Source: Chrysophaeum taylorii (lineage: Eukaryota; Sar; Pelagophyceae; Pelagomonadales; Pelagomonadaceae). From it: a DNA stretch of 64,000 bases. Position numbers and translations under genes: made by a program. Below, in pieces: positions 19,409 through 29,990 of the stretch. The DNA is taken from contig JAQMWT010000565.1 of NCBI GenBank assembly GCA_029834535.1, positions 57,953 to 121,952 on the forward strand. Direction: 5' to 3'. The notes beneath the pieces were generated by a model. The model was not told the DNA's origin, did not search any database, and was given only the letters and a program-made list of their open reading frames with translations. Each line of letters opens with the position of its first letter. Positions within the stretch are counted from its first letter, which is position 1.

Positions 19409-22400
19409 TCACGAAGACGCGGTTGTTGTTGGCGCGTCGATGCAGGACGCGAGGTACTCTGTGACCTCGGCAGCGGAGCTTTTCTTGAGCATGTCGAGGG
19501 TGATTGGTTTGCCACAGACAGGGTCGAGGATGGGCTGGGGCTGGGCGCCCGGGGATTCGGCGGCGGTGGCTTTGGTCTCTTCTTTGATAAACTTGCAATA
19601 CTCCGAGTAGAGTGCCGGCATTCTGCTGTTGGGGCAAATACACCAATCGTCCTTGACCATGTGCAATCCAGTGACGACGCACATGGGAATCTCATCCTTG
19701 TTGGTCGGGCATTCAAGCTGTGTGCGGGGGATCGGCTGCTCGGAGATTGGGCAGGGCGATCTTGCCTCTTCCGGATCTGGTTTTTCCTCGTCGTCGTTAT
19801 TGCTTCTCGCGGGCCGACGAACCATAGCTTCAATCTTTCGCTTGAATTTGCCATCGATTTTTTGGCGATACTCTGGTCGCATGAGCATAGCGGCGTACTC
19901 GTAGGCGGCCTGCCTTAGGCCGGCGCGCTGGCACTCGATGACGGTCGACGTCAGGATTGGCGTCACGTGCGCGGGGAACTTCGAAATGTTCTTGGCGACG
20001 CGGAGCAGCATGCGGGCCGCCGCCTCGTGGTCGCCGCGCTTGATGAGCCGCCTCACGATAATGTAGGAGTGGAGCAGGATGAATGCCCGGCGAAGGCTTT
20101 GGGGGACGTGGACACCCTGCTCGATGAGCTGGATGTTCGTCTCGTAGAGGATCGCGTGCGCCTGCTTGTAGTTGCCGAGCTCTTGTTCCTGGCGCGCGAT
20201 GATGACGGCAGTCTTGGCTGCCTGCGGATAGTTGCCTATGGAAACGCCGTTGTGAGGAGCCAAGAGAGGTAACGAAAATGGGTTGTTGTCGCGTGCAATA
20301 CGTATGGCTTTCCGAATGATCAAGACAACTCAAACGAGCACCTTGAAAACGAGACAGACAGACAGACAGACAGGTAGGAAGGACAAACGAAACGGCGATA
20401 GGCCAGAATGTCTCCAGCACGTATTATTGAGAAGCATGTCGAAACCAAAAGGAGGCGAAGCCGTGGTATTGGAAGCTCCGTAAATCTATCAATTTTTCTA
20501 ACAAAGCGCATCCTGCAGAACTGGGCGAACACGGTATACTGTCAAAAGGCTTGGTGCGATCGACGTCGGCGAATGTCATCCTTGTGGACTATACGTGCTA
20601 TCGTCGACTCGTGCTCCATCAGATTTCTCGTAGGCTTTGCGAACGCTTCGGTCGCGGCGAAGGATGAGGTTGTGTCCGAGCAGTGCCGTGAATATGATCG
20701 TTGAGACCCTCCTCCTCGAGCTTTCGAAGACGGCGGCAGCTGCCGTCATTTTGGGGCCGGGTCCGCGGGACAGGAAAATATATGTATTCCCTCTTCACCT
20801 GGCCTCAGCCCGAATACGAGTTGCTGTCTTCAGGCAGGCACGCGTTGTTCAACTTTTCGGGCTCGTCCTTTTCAAGTAGAACTGACCCGCTTCAACGCCT
20901 CGGCCTTCGAAGCAAGGATGTCGAACAGCATGACGAAAACCCACGAATAGACATGTTTCCCGAGGAATAGTGCGAGGAAGACGAAAGTCGTGCAGTTCGG
21001 GGATTCTGTTTCTTGGTTGTTGAGTTGGTCTTCCGACTTGTACTTGCCAGAACTGCAGCGCCCCAGATGGTCGACACGATATGCATCATCTTTTCCAAGG
21101 GCAGTGAGTTCACCGGCGCCTTGGCCAAGGACAAACCACGCAGGATCTAAGTAGACGATGCCGCCGAGCGACACGAGGAGATGAGGGCCTGTCACATTTT
21201 GGCCAGCGATGAAGGTGGGCTACGGTGCGAAGACGAAGGTCATGACAAAGTCGAGAGGCTATAGCGCGTAGGCCGCGCCGACATAGAATACCGACTTGAG
21301 AGGATACGGACTTGAGGAAGATACCCGAAGACATCAAGCTCAACGTCTAGCGAATGTCGATGTCGGCAGTGTCAGCGTGATATGGGTGTCGTGCGGCTCA
21401 AGTGGGAATTTGAGCACAACAAGGGATATTTAGGGCCGCTTCGTTCCAGATCTTGCGGCGGGTTGTTTGCACCACGATCTCATAAGTGCTTTTGCTGGTT
21501 ACGAACGCGTAGCTTTGTTCCCTCCGCAACGTCAAAAATTGCAATCTGACTGCAGGCCATCTTAGGAACGGCAGCCATGATTAATCGCGTCGCCGCCGTC
21601 TCCCCATCATGTCGCTCGTGGCGCGCTTCTTGACGAAGTTTGTGAACACAATCGTGTATAGATCGCTGCACGCACGCTTTCGCACTTTTTAGCCACGACT
21701 ACGGCAACGGCTTTCGCAGAGCCTGTTTCGGGGTAGTGGTATGCGGCCATCCTATCTGCGGCCTGGGCAAGATATTGAGACGTCGATGGCCCAACTTACT
21801 CAGGAAGAACGCTGAATGCGCGAGCCAGGTCGCGAAGTTTTCCGAAAAAATAGTTTGGCTCAGAAGCGCTCGCTCGAGGGAACACAGTAGTAGACTGTTT
21901 CGAGCCCAGTCTGTTGAACACGGGCAGACACGACAAGGCCACCATTTTGAAGTAGACCACAAAGATGAACGCGGCACAGACAACAAGACGAGCTGGCGGG
22001 AGGGAAATTCGACGCTGGAAATTGCCGAGCGCGATGTAGAGCCGGTAGATGTAGTTTGGGTCTTTGGGCACGCCGTCGGGCTCGCCCATCAGAAAGTCGA
22101 TCAACGTGTGCGTCAACGCGTCCGACCTCGCTTTGCCCACGATCTCGATCGCGCTGTTGATCTCCTTCTCCCCGCACTGGATGAAGAGCTTGAGGGCACG
22201 GCCGTACTGGCCGCAGATTGCGTAGAATTTTCCTGCCTTCCCGAACTCATGGACGGTCTCGTAAAATTGCGCAACGTTGAGAGCGTCGTCGGGAGCAATC
22301 GCGTCGCCGAGGACATCCGTGTAGACCTCCATTTTACCCTGGGCCTTGGCGAGACCAAAGGCCTCGTCCGAACGTTTAGCCATCAGCATGAACTCGATAG

Positions 22401-25400
22401 CGCCGTGAAAGTCGCCGTGTTGCTGGCAAAATCGAGCGACAAGCACGGCGCCATCGCTCGAAAACGTCCGGCGTACGATGTCAAACGCGCGTTCGGGTTG
22501 GTTGAGCTGGTTGAGGTACAGCCGCACGACAGAGTCCATGTCGTTGGCGACTTCGTATGCCTTGACGGCGTCCTCGAACTTGTTGGCAGCTTCGCACGCC
22601 TTGGCGTACTGCGAGTGGAGCTTAGGGAGCGTCACCTTGTCCATGATGGCGGCGGCTTGCGGCAAGTTGAGCTTTTTGACGTAGATCGCCGCTGCCTTTT
22701 CGAACTGGTCGGCCATCTCGTACAGCGCAGCCGCCTCTGAGTGCTGCGACATCGATTCGAGGATTGCCGCGCAGTCGCTGCACAGGCTCTTGTTCTTGGC
22801 TTCCTTAACATAGCTGATGCCACGCCGCAAGTCGCCGAGGCGAAGGGTGCATCGCGAGACGCCCGCGACGCACGTGCAGCGCATCGCCTCGTCGTCGTCG
22901 CTCTTGCGCTCGTCTCGGCTGTAGGATTCGAGCGCCGATCGAAACATGTTCAACGCGGGCTCGTACTCGCCCTTAAACTCGAGCTGCTGCGCGTATTCGA
23001 CAGAGATGTATGGCTCCTGGTCGGGATCGAGCGTGTGCGCGAGCTTGAGAGCCTGGTCCCAATGCAGTAAGTCCCGGCGCATCTCGAGCGCGGTGACGGG
23101 CCTCGACGACGAAAGAAAAAGGTCCTGCGCGGCGCCGTAGTTCGAAAACAACAGGAGTATGTGGCCGGCGAGCAGGTTCTTATCCTCGCAGTGAACGATG
23201 CGTTCCAGCCCCACGACCATCCCAGCATCGCCGAGTTGCCGGTACACGCGGATCGCGAGGTCGACCTCCATGACCTCCATCGCCTTGCCGCTCAACGCGA
23301 GCCAGTACGCTCTTCCGTTCAAGTTGAGCGCCGCGTCCCAGGCGTCCTTGAGCCTGAGGAGCGCGAGGTTCTGCGAGAACGCGAGCTCGCGCGGCGCGTT
23401 GGGGTCTTTGTGCTCGTAGTACGGCGACTGGATGGTCGTCAAGCTGCCGGTGCTGATCTGGCACGTGATAGTACCCTCGCGCGAGCATATCGGGAAGAGG
23501 CCGTGGGCGATAGGCGTTGCCTTGGGGATCATGCTGACCTCGCCGTCGGCCGAGATGTCGACGGGGCCGAGCTTGGATACGATGGCGCCCTTGATCGTGG
23601 TTTGCGCGTACACGAACGTGTGGAGCTCGGCGCCATCCGCCACGAGGATCACGTTCTTGTCGGCGGTGTCCCACGAGACGACGACGGGCTGCTTTGTCTC
23701 GGCGGCGGCCGACACGGGAAACTCGGGCATCGGCGTCAACTCGGCGGTCGCAGGGTTGTAGACGAATCCTTCGTCGAGGGCGTCGACCACCACGATGCGC
23801 GTCCCGAGGATATTTGGATAGAGATGGCGGACGGTCGTCGCGTGACGGAGCTCGGCGCCCGCGAGCAAGCACCAATCGTCCGGGTCGAGCGAGAAGAACT
23901 CGACCGTGGCGGCCTCGGTCCCAAACACCAAAAAATGGTCGGTCAGCGCGACAGCAGAGGCGCAATTTCCCTTGCTGTCGGGGGACTCGTCTCGATTCGG
24001 AAATATTTTGTTGGTGTTCGCGCCCGAGGGCTCGAGTTCGTGCAACGTCACCTTACTCCCCGACAGCACGGCCGCGAACCTTCGGTTGAGGCAGATCTTG
24101 TCTACGCTGCCCAGGTACGCCTGCTCGTTCACCTTGCGACCCGGAGGACCCTCGTCGAGATATCTATAGAACATGACGACGTTGTTCATGCCGACGGCGA
24201 CGTGGGCGGCGCCGACGGCGACGTAGGCGGGCTCGAGGTCTATCGGAAACACGATCGGCCTGGCGCCCGGCGCGGACGAATTGACGACCGTCATCTCGCG
24301 CAGGCTGCTCAAGTACGCGACCACGGGTCCGATCGAAGCGTGGACGATGGGCATCCGCGCCAAATACGCGCGAATCGTTCCCGCCTCGGTCGCCGCCGTG
24401 AGAATGTGGCCGTCGGGCGACCACGCGACGCGGCCAACGCGATCGCCGCGCTGTCCGCCAGCACTGCCGAGCGCGTCGGGCGCGATCGCCTCTCGCTTGA
24501 GTTCCTTGAATTGCGTCATCTCGACGAGCTTGATGCCCATGTCGCCAGCGACGGCCGTGTACTTGAGCGTCGGCGAATACGCGACGTCGTAAAGGGCGCG
24601 TTGATGGAAGCGCCCGCTAAAAAGCTCCTCGCCGATCTCGGAGATGTGCGTCGAGATGACGACGAAAAAGCCCTCGGAAAATCCTAACATCATGAAGCCA
24701 TCGCCAAACCACTTGTGTGTCACGATCGACCCGTAGCGCTGCTGGAACGCGAGCTCGAGCGGATTGTCTGGGTCGTTGAGGTCGTAGAGAAGGAGCGACT
24801 GCCCGCCCATGTTGATCGACAAATGCGACTCTCGCGGGTCCCCCGCGTCCGACGATCCCCCCCCATCGTTCGTCTTCTGCGTCGCAAACACCATTTCCGT
24901 CGCCGCGTGCTTGAGCTCGGTCTGCTCGATCGTGTCGCCCGACTCGTTGCTCAGCGTCAGCGTGCGGTCCTCCGACCCGAGAGCGAGCCTGTTGTCCGAG
25001 CTCCACGCGCCGCACGTGATCCGTCTCGGGTGTTTGCCGAGCACCGGAATCTTCTTTCGGGTCTGGCGGTTGTACACGAGCACGTTCCCCTTGGCCGTGC
25101 CGACAACCAGCTGCGGGCCGACCCTCGACCACTTGGCATAACTCGGATCCTTCAAGTTCGTGTCGAGTCTCGCGACCATCCTCTTGTGCGTGTCGAACAG
25201 CGTCACGAGACCTTCCCCGTCCTGCACAATAGCTAGCGTTTCGCCATCCTTGTCCCACTCGAGAGCGATCACGCCCGCCGTCGTCGACGGCGTCACTTCG
25301 TGCACGTGCTCGCCGTGCCGATCCCACACGTGCACGATGCTCCCCTCGGCCGTCGCGAGATAGTTTCCCTTGGGGTCCCACGAGAAGATGGCCTCCTCCT

Positions 25401-25443
25401 CCTCGCCGCGGTCGCCCGCATTCACCTTGAACAGCTCCCGCAT
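19409..25443 (-). CDS. WDR19: WDR19 / IFT144, intraflagellar transport complex A subunit, interrupted by one long intron
   Basis: Two minus-strand pieces join into a 1414-residue protein: 25443-22026 and 20235-19409. The first has the N-terminal beta-propellers (WD repeats: YLATAEGSIVHVWDRHG near 25, GKHPRRITCGAW near 140, then HKWFGDGFMMLGFSEGFFV) and TPR-like helices ending ...NYIYRLYIALG. The second resumes exactly at the equivalent position of the family (NYPQAAKTAVIIARQEQELGN), then NISKFPAHVTPILTSTVIEC, MLMRPEYRQKIDGKFKRKIE and a C-terminal Cys-rich zinc-binding region (CPISEQP, CPTNKDE, WCICPN, PVCGKP). The joined coding length is divisible by three. WDR19 works in the IFT-A complex for retrograde transport in cilia, so this organism makes flagella. 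The start was moved from an upstream TTG to the ATG at 25443. Confidence 0.93.
20236..22025 (-). other. 1790-bp intron or insertion inside WDR19
   Basis: This is the segment that must be removed to join the two WDR19 pieces in frame. Its boundaries read CTCG then GCAATTT at the 5' side and CCATAG then GCAAC at the 3' side, compatible with a GC-AG intron. Both boundaries also carry the same 5 bp GGCAA, as expected if the segment arose by insertion with a short target duplication. It contains no recognisable gene; the frames present are short. It is far longer than the 43-bp intron proposed in the kinase gene. Confidence 0.75.
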
Positions 25444-25609
25444 CACCTTCGTCGTCGTCGTCGTCAACTCATCATTTCAAAACAGTTTTTTGCAGGACAA
25501 AAAAAAAACGAAACGCGATAGGGACGTCGTCGGACCACCACCGCCATAAGGGTAAGCGGTTGTGGTTCCTCGAGAGCGAGAGGGAGGAGCCCTATAAAGA
25601 AAACCCTCC

Positions 25610-26389
25610 TCACTTCCGACACACACCTTGTGCACCTTGCGACCATGAACTACAAACCCGAGAGGGAGGAAGGAAGGAAGGAAGGAGCCACCTACTACCT
25701 ATTCGGAGTGCTTTTTTGAGATTAATGTGAAGAATGGCGCAGCGCCGTAATCGGCGACTCTCGACAGTCGTCATTGGCGCACACCCAGATGCTGCTGCTG
25801 CTGAGATGCGTGAAGGAGCGGCGTACGAGGCTCGGTGCTGCACGGCCAGAAAACCCGGGCTCTCTCGAACGAATACATTTTGTTGTCGCACGGCGGCGGC
25901 GGCGCTAGGGTCTACTCTCGGGGCGTCCGTTACGCGTACTTCTCCACGCTTGATGTCACGGCGTCTGCGACAAATAATAAGCGCGTCGGCCACAACTCGC
26001 TCACCGATGTTTGCGCCGTTGACGACCTCGACCCTCTCGCCGTTTTTCCAAAAATGAAAGGAGGGGACGGCCCGGACGCCCTCTCTTTTCATAAGTGAAG
26101 ACGCGTCGGCTGAGCTGTCGCCCGTTACTTTGTAGAAGAGCGTGTCGGTGTACTCTTCGCTCAGTTTGTTCACTTTGGGCTCCATCACTTTGCACGGGCC
26201 GCACCACGTCGTCGCGAAGTCGACGACGACGAGCTTGTCCTTGGCGGCTTTCTTGACGGCGGCGTCGAACGCTCGCTCCGACGAGAGTTCTTTCATCGCG
26301 TGCAGCTTCAACGGGGCCGGTCGGACCGGCTGCTGCTGGAAGCCGCACGCACCGCTGGCAAGGACGACCACGAGTATAAAGGACCGCAT
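25610..26389 (-). CDS. Thioredoxin with plastid-type presequence
   Basis: ATG 26389 starts a signal peptide (MRSFILVVVLASGACGF) ending in a GFQQQP motif typical of heterokont plastid leaders. The thioredoxin domain spans about 33-125 with the active site WCGPC (Cys63 and Cys66), the cis-Pro region RAVPSFHFWKNGERV, and the final strand VVNGAN. It would be a stromal dithiol-disulfide reductase. After about residue 128 the frame runs on for some 130 residues with no thioredoxin similarity (CRRRRDIKRGE...). At 26004 the minus strand has a good splice donor, GTGAGC, right after the end of the fold, so the true gene may splice there into a short last exon whose acceptor I could not fix. Thioredoxin identity is certain; the C-terminus is not. 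Confidence 0.85.
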   Translation of the reverse strand: MRSFILVVVLASGACGFQQQPVRPAPLKLHAMKELSSERAFDAAVKKAAKDKLVVVDFATTWCGPCKVMEPKVNKLSEEYTDTLFYKVTGDSSADASSLMKREGVRAVPSFHFWKNGERVEVVNGANIGERVVADALIICRRRRDIKRGEVRVTDAPRVDPSAAAAVRQQNVFVRESPGFLAVQHRASYAAPSRISAAAASGCAPMTTVESRRLRRCAILHINLKKALRIGSRWLLPSFLPPSRVCSSWSQGAQGVCRK

Positions 26390-26664
26390 CGTTCGAGAAT
26401 AAGATTCCGCCAGATCGCGGCGGCGACAGATGCTCTTTCTACGCGGGGGGGGCTGGCTTCCTTCAACAAAGAAACATTGTCCGTCCGTTCGTCACGGGGT
26501 GGGGGGGTATTATTGAACAGCGAATAACGAGAAAGGGGCGCCCCATTCTTGGTAATGGCACGCGAGTAGTCGGCTAGCTTGGGGGAGGAAACAAACAAAG
26601 AAAGAAAGAAACATACGGTGCTGCCCCTCGAATATAGGGAAGGGCGTGGCACGGAAAAGATCAC

Positions 26665-28257
26665 TCACTCACTCACTCGCCGAGGGCCCGGCAGGACGCA
26701 GCGCGAAGCATTAGGCGAGACGAGGCCCTTGATGGTGCCGAAGGCCGTGGGGCCGTCGTCGCAGATCCAGGCGCGTTCGGCGCCGAAGTGGTCGGCCTGG
26801 ATGTCGACGTTGTAGAAGTGGAGACCGCGGCAGGGGTTAGAGGCGTTGCAGCGTATGACGCCCGCGGCCTCCGGCCAGTAGCCGCCGGTCGCGGTGACGT
26901 TGTCGAGGGTGATGTTAACGACTGTTGTTCGCGGGTCGGGCGCTGGCCAGATGCCGCTCCCCTGGCCCGTGGGCTCGAGCTGCTGCTGGACGCCGATGTA
27001 GACGGGCCAGAGGAAGCACAAGAAGTCGTAGGTTCCACAGCTGAAGTCGGCGATGTCGTCGGTGTCGTCGCGCCGCGCTGTTTCGGGATTAAGGAGGCGA
27101 CGGCGGCGGCTTGGGAGTCCCTTCGCCCTCGCGGCCTTCTCGAATTCCAGCCAGCCGTCGGGAAAGGACGCCTTGTCGATCGAGATGTTTGCGTAGGTGA
27201 TGTTGGCGATGAGAGCCGCGCACGGCGATACGCCAGGCCTGTCGCAGTCGTCCTCGGCGACGTCGGGTTTCACGTAGACGCCCTTCAGCGGGCTGTACAT
27301 CCGAACGTCGGCAAAGAGGACATCCTTGACGCAGGCGTCGTCGCGCGAGGGGTGGACAGAGCCAACCGAGATCCCTGCACCCCAGACGGTGGTGAGGTTG
27401 CTTACTGTGACGTTCCGCGTGCACCAGCTCCACAGCCACTCGTCCTCCGCGTCGCGGCCGCGGTGGTGGCCCTCGTCGTCGTCGTCGTCGTCGTCTATCA
27501 CGTCCCGAATAATCTTGTCGAGGAGGCGGGTCCTCTTCGAAGGCTTGACGGCGATGGTGTCGTCCCAGTTGGATACGACGCAGTCCTCGACGAGAATATC
27601 TCTCCCGGCGACGTCGATGCCGTCCGTGTTAAAGGGGAACATGGGGAGCGAGGTTTGGGTGGTCATGGAAAGCTGGGCGCGCCAATCGACCAGAATGGTG
27701 ACGCGCGAGATTCTCGCCGTTCTCGTAAATTCGCCGAGATAGATGTTGAACCTCGGCGCGTCGAGGAGAACGAGGCCGGAGACGGCGACGTCGACGCAGT
27801 TGTCGAGCCGGATCAAGACGGGTCGCTTCGCGTCGCCGAGCTGGTTAAGGAGAAAGGCCCACCACCACCGGTGCCCCTGGCCTGCGATGGATCCCGAGCC
27901 CTCGAAAGCGATCCCGACGGTGTCGGAAGCGCCGAACAAAGGGAGATAATCGCCGCCGTACTCGCTCGGCCACGCCTCGATCGCGTCCGACGCGACAACC
28001 TGGCCCTCGATCCGCACCGTCACGTACGGTGCGAGGTGCGAAAATGATTCGTTCGCGGGAATCATGTACCATTGGGCATTCGCCGGGAACACGAGCTCCG
28101 AAAACGCCGGCGCTGCCAAAAGACCTGCCGCGAACGCCAGCCCGTTCCTCAGCGCCACCTCGGTGCTCGAGTTGTCGGGGATGCCCCCGTATTCCACGAT
28201 ACTATGGCTCCTCCGGCTCGCCGCCGCGCCGTACGCCAACAACAGCAACAACTGCAT
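26665..28257 (-). CDS. Glycoside hydrolase 28 (polygalacturonase-like), secreted
   Basis: 530 residues with a signal peptide (MQLLLLLAYGAAAS) and a beta-helix architecture. GH28 landmarks: NTDGIDV (about 212), the Asp pair in NWDDTIAVKPS (about 232), GISVGSVHP (about 290) and KGVYVKPD (about 325), standing for the family RIK motif. The usual GHG before ISIGS reads GAG here, so the conserved catalytic-site His is replaced by Ala. GH28 enzymes hydrolyse galacturonic-acid linkages in pectin-like polymers. An acidic DDDDDDD stretch and a basic SRRRR loop are lineage-specific insertions. It could act on matrix polysaccharide of the cell itself or of prey; activity may be altered. Confidence 0.8.
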   Translation of the reverse strand: MQLLLLLAYGAAASRRSHSIVEYGGIPDNSSTEVALRNGLAFAAGLLAAPAFSELVFPANAQWYMIPANESFSHLAPYVTVRIEGQVVASDAIEAWPSEYGGDYLPLFGASDTVGIAFEGSGSIAGQGHRWWWAFLLNQLGDAKRPVLIRLDNCVDVAVSGLVLLDAPRFNIYLGEFTRTARISRVTILVDWRAQLSMTTQTSLPMFPFNTDGIDVAGRDILVEDCVVSNWDDTIAVKPSKRTRLLDKIIRDVIDDDDDDDEGHHRGRDAEDEWLWSWCTRNVTVSNLTTVWGAGISVGSVHPSRDDACVKDVLFADVRMYSPLKGVYVKPDVAEDDCDRPGVSPCAALIANITYANISIDKASFPDGWLEFEKAARAKGLPSRRRRLLNPETARRDDTDDIADFSCGTYDFLCFLWPVYIGVQQQLEPTGQGSGIWPAPDPRTTVVNITLDNVTATGGYWPEAAGVIRCNASNPCRGLHFYNVDIQADHFGAERAWICDDGPTAFGTIKGLVSPNASRCVLPGPRRVSE

Positions 28258-28374
28258 TGTTTTTGCCTCGATGTCTGCTGATCCAATCAGAATGTTAAGC
28301 TCTTCGCTGCCGTTATCGATTATATATCCCCGATAGCCCCTTATTTGTCTCTCGATTTATAGCAAGTCCAGGCC

Positions 28375-28506
28375 AGTAAGTTCACCTAGTCCCAATCTCT
28401 AACCCCAGCAAGTTCACCTGTTCCCGTTAAGTTCACCTCGTCCCAATCTCTAACCCCAGTAAATTCGGCGTAAACCCAATCTCTATAGTTCGGCGTAAAC
28501 CCACAC
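28375..28506 (-). repeat. Helitron-related remnant copy B, left part (minisatellite)
   Basis: An array of AAGTTCACC and CCCAATCTCTAACCCC units, the inverted counterpart of the copy A minisatellite. It continues beyond the retrotransposon at 36997; the two halves were one sequence before the LTR element inserted. Confidence 0.7.
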
Positions 28507-28511
28507 CCACT
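28507..28511. repeat. Left target-site duplication CCACT
   Basis: CCACT directly precedes the 5' LTR and is repeated directly after the 3' LTR (36997-37001). Copy A of the host repeat keeps the undisturbed sequence CATCCACTCACCCCACTC at about 19085-19102 (reverse strand), confirming the empty site. Confidence 0.95.
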
Positions 28512-28847
28512 TGTGGCGGCAACTCCCGCCTCCTAAGGCTTACCCCTCTTCTAGGGCCCCCCCTTATCAGGGGCACCCTACTCCGTTCCGAGGATGTCAG
28601 AGTTTTCTCTGACATCATCTTCTTTTTCCGTGACATGTGTCACCCTGATTTCTGTTTTCGATTATCCTTGATCATAAAGCAACAGCCGATCCTCAAGTTG
28701 AGAGGACCAGGCGCAGGAGTTGTTTGTGGTCGCGTGGCGGGAGAACGGCCATCCTCGTCCAGTGATCCCACCAAGGGCACGGACGCGATCGGCGAGCCAG
28801 GATTCGAAGGCACGCCAGGTAGCCCCTAAAATTCTCCTTACGCCACA
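28512..28847 (+). repeat. 5' LTR (336 bp)
   Basis: Begins TGTGGCG and ends CGCCACA, a 7-bp terminal inverted repeat with TG...CA ends. The sequence right after it (GG then TGGTGGAGGATATGAG, from 28848) starts like a primer-binding site, TGG complementing the CCA end of a tRNA; the tRNA was not identified. Confidence 0.95.
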
Positions 28848-28889
28848 GGTGGTGGAGGATATGAGATAAAGAAAGATCCCGAACATACT

Positions 28890-29990
28890 ATGAGGGATGA
28901 GTATAGCTGCCGCCCGGAACCGAATTTGGACGGGACGATCAGCATGGATAATAGGAAGATGAGCGTACCGACGTTAAGGATACGAGCTCAATGTTTCCTG
29001 AGGAAGAAACCGCCAGAGCGGAAAGAAGTACAATTCCGACCCCGAACCACGGATTTATTGGCCAACCGAGATTTAATTTACGTTTGGTCGGAGTTTTGGC
29101 AAAAAGACGACGAAGGCGTCGATATTTCGATAGAAGAGACGATTGAGCCAGTTCGGATAGACTTGGGAGCACCAGTCGCCTACAGGGACGATCCAGAGGT
29201 ACTAGGACCTGCCGAACTGACGCCAGAGAGAGACAAAGATAACAAGAGCCCCAGTCGAAGTTCGCGCCGGCACAGACGACGCCGATCGCGCGACGACGAA
29301 TACGACGGAGGCCGACACCAATATAATTCGAGTTTTTTGAGCGCAACGCTCACATTTACGACCCCTTGCGGTCAACACTTACCATTAGGAGTGACGGTGT
29401 ACCCGAACACGGACACCCGCACCGACGACGCAGCCGACGCCCTTGCCGCGGCCGCATTCGAAGATCTTGCTCGCCCACCGATGGACGAGCCACCCAACGA
29501 CGTGCTGACCAATCGTCGGTCTTTGGCACAGATTTATGAGCAGATGTCGAGCGATGAGCTCGAAGATTCGAGCGAGGAACTTGAAGCTACACGATACTGG
29601 GAAGGCGATTCAGATTCGGAAGATGAAGAAGCTACACTTTGTGAACCAGTGTCTGCGTTAACGTTATTTGACGAGTCGTCCATGGACGACCCACCGTTTA
29701 TTTTTGATGAGGAAGCCCTCGATGCCATCGGCTTATCTTTGGACCCTCCAGAGACGACCGCTGGCGACCGAACTGGCTGTGAGCCAGACATGAATTTCTG
29801 CAGTGATAGCTCGTGCGCGCATTCGACTGATGAGACGATGACCAGCGCGAGTATTGCAGACGACGATTTTACGACAGAGTTGACGTCGGGGACGACGCCA
29901 TCTTTTCCTGCGGACCCCCCCCCGAAACGGTTTCGATTACTACGGATCGAGACACGGATACGCCGCCGGAAGAAAAGGATAGATTTATGA
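28890..29990 (+). CDS. Retrotransposon ORF1, gag-like
   Basis: 366 residues from ATG 28890, about 40 bp after the LTR. It is strongly acidic in the middle and C-terminal half (SSDELEDSSEELEA, SDSEDEEA) with a basic C-terminus (RIRRRKKRIDL). No CCHC knuckle was seen. Position makes it the gag equivalent. It contains FLRKKPPERKEV and SEFWQKDDEG, a pattern that recurs at the start of ORF2. Its stop overlaps the ORF2 start as ATGA at 29987-29990. Confidence 0.7.
   Translation: MRDEYSCRPEPNLDGTISMDNRKMSVPTLRIRAQCFLRKKPPERKEVQFRPRTTDLLANRDLIYVWSEFWQKDDEGVDISIEETIEPVRIDLGAPVAYRDDPEVLGPAELTPERDKDNKSPSRSSRRHRRRRSRDDEYDGGRHQYNSSFLSATLTFTTPCGQHLPLGVTVYPNTDTRTDDAADALAAAAFEDLARPPMDEPPNDVLTNRRSLAQIYEQMSSDELEDSSEELEATRYWEGDSDSEDEEATLCEPVSALTLFDESSMDDPPFIFDEEALDAIGLSLDPPETTAGDRTGCEPDMNFCSDSSCAHSTDETMTSASIADDDFTTELTSGTTPSFPADPPPKRFRLLRIETRIRRRKKRIDL

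Noticed and set aside
21736-24687. Long plus-strand frames (334 and 508 codons)
   Set aside because: Antisense to WDR19, which has family-wide similarity on the minus strand.
28635-28829. 64-codon ORF in the LTR (and its identical partner at 36784-36978)
   Set aside because: Lies wholly inside the LTR; a chance frame with no protein features, useful only as proof of LTR identity.
28848-28866. Specific tRNA assignment for the primer-binding site
   Set aside because: The TGG start fits a tRNA CCA end, but the tRNA cannot be named without a tRNA set from this genome.
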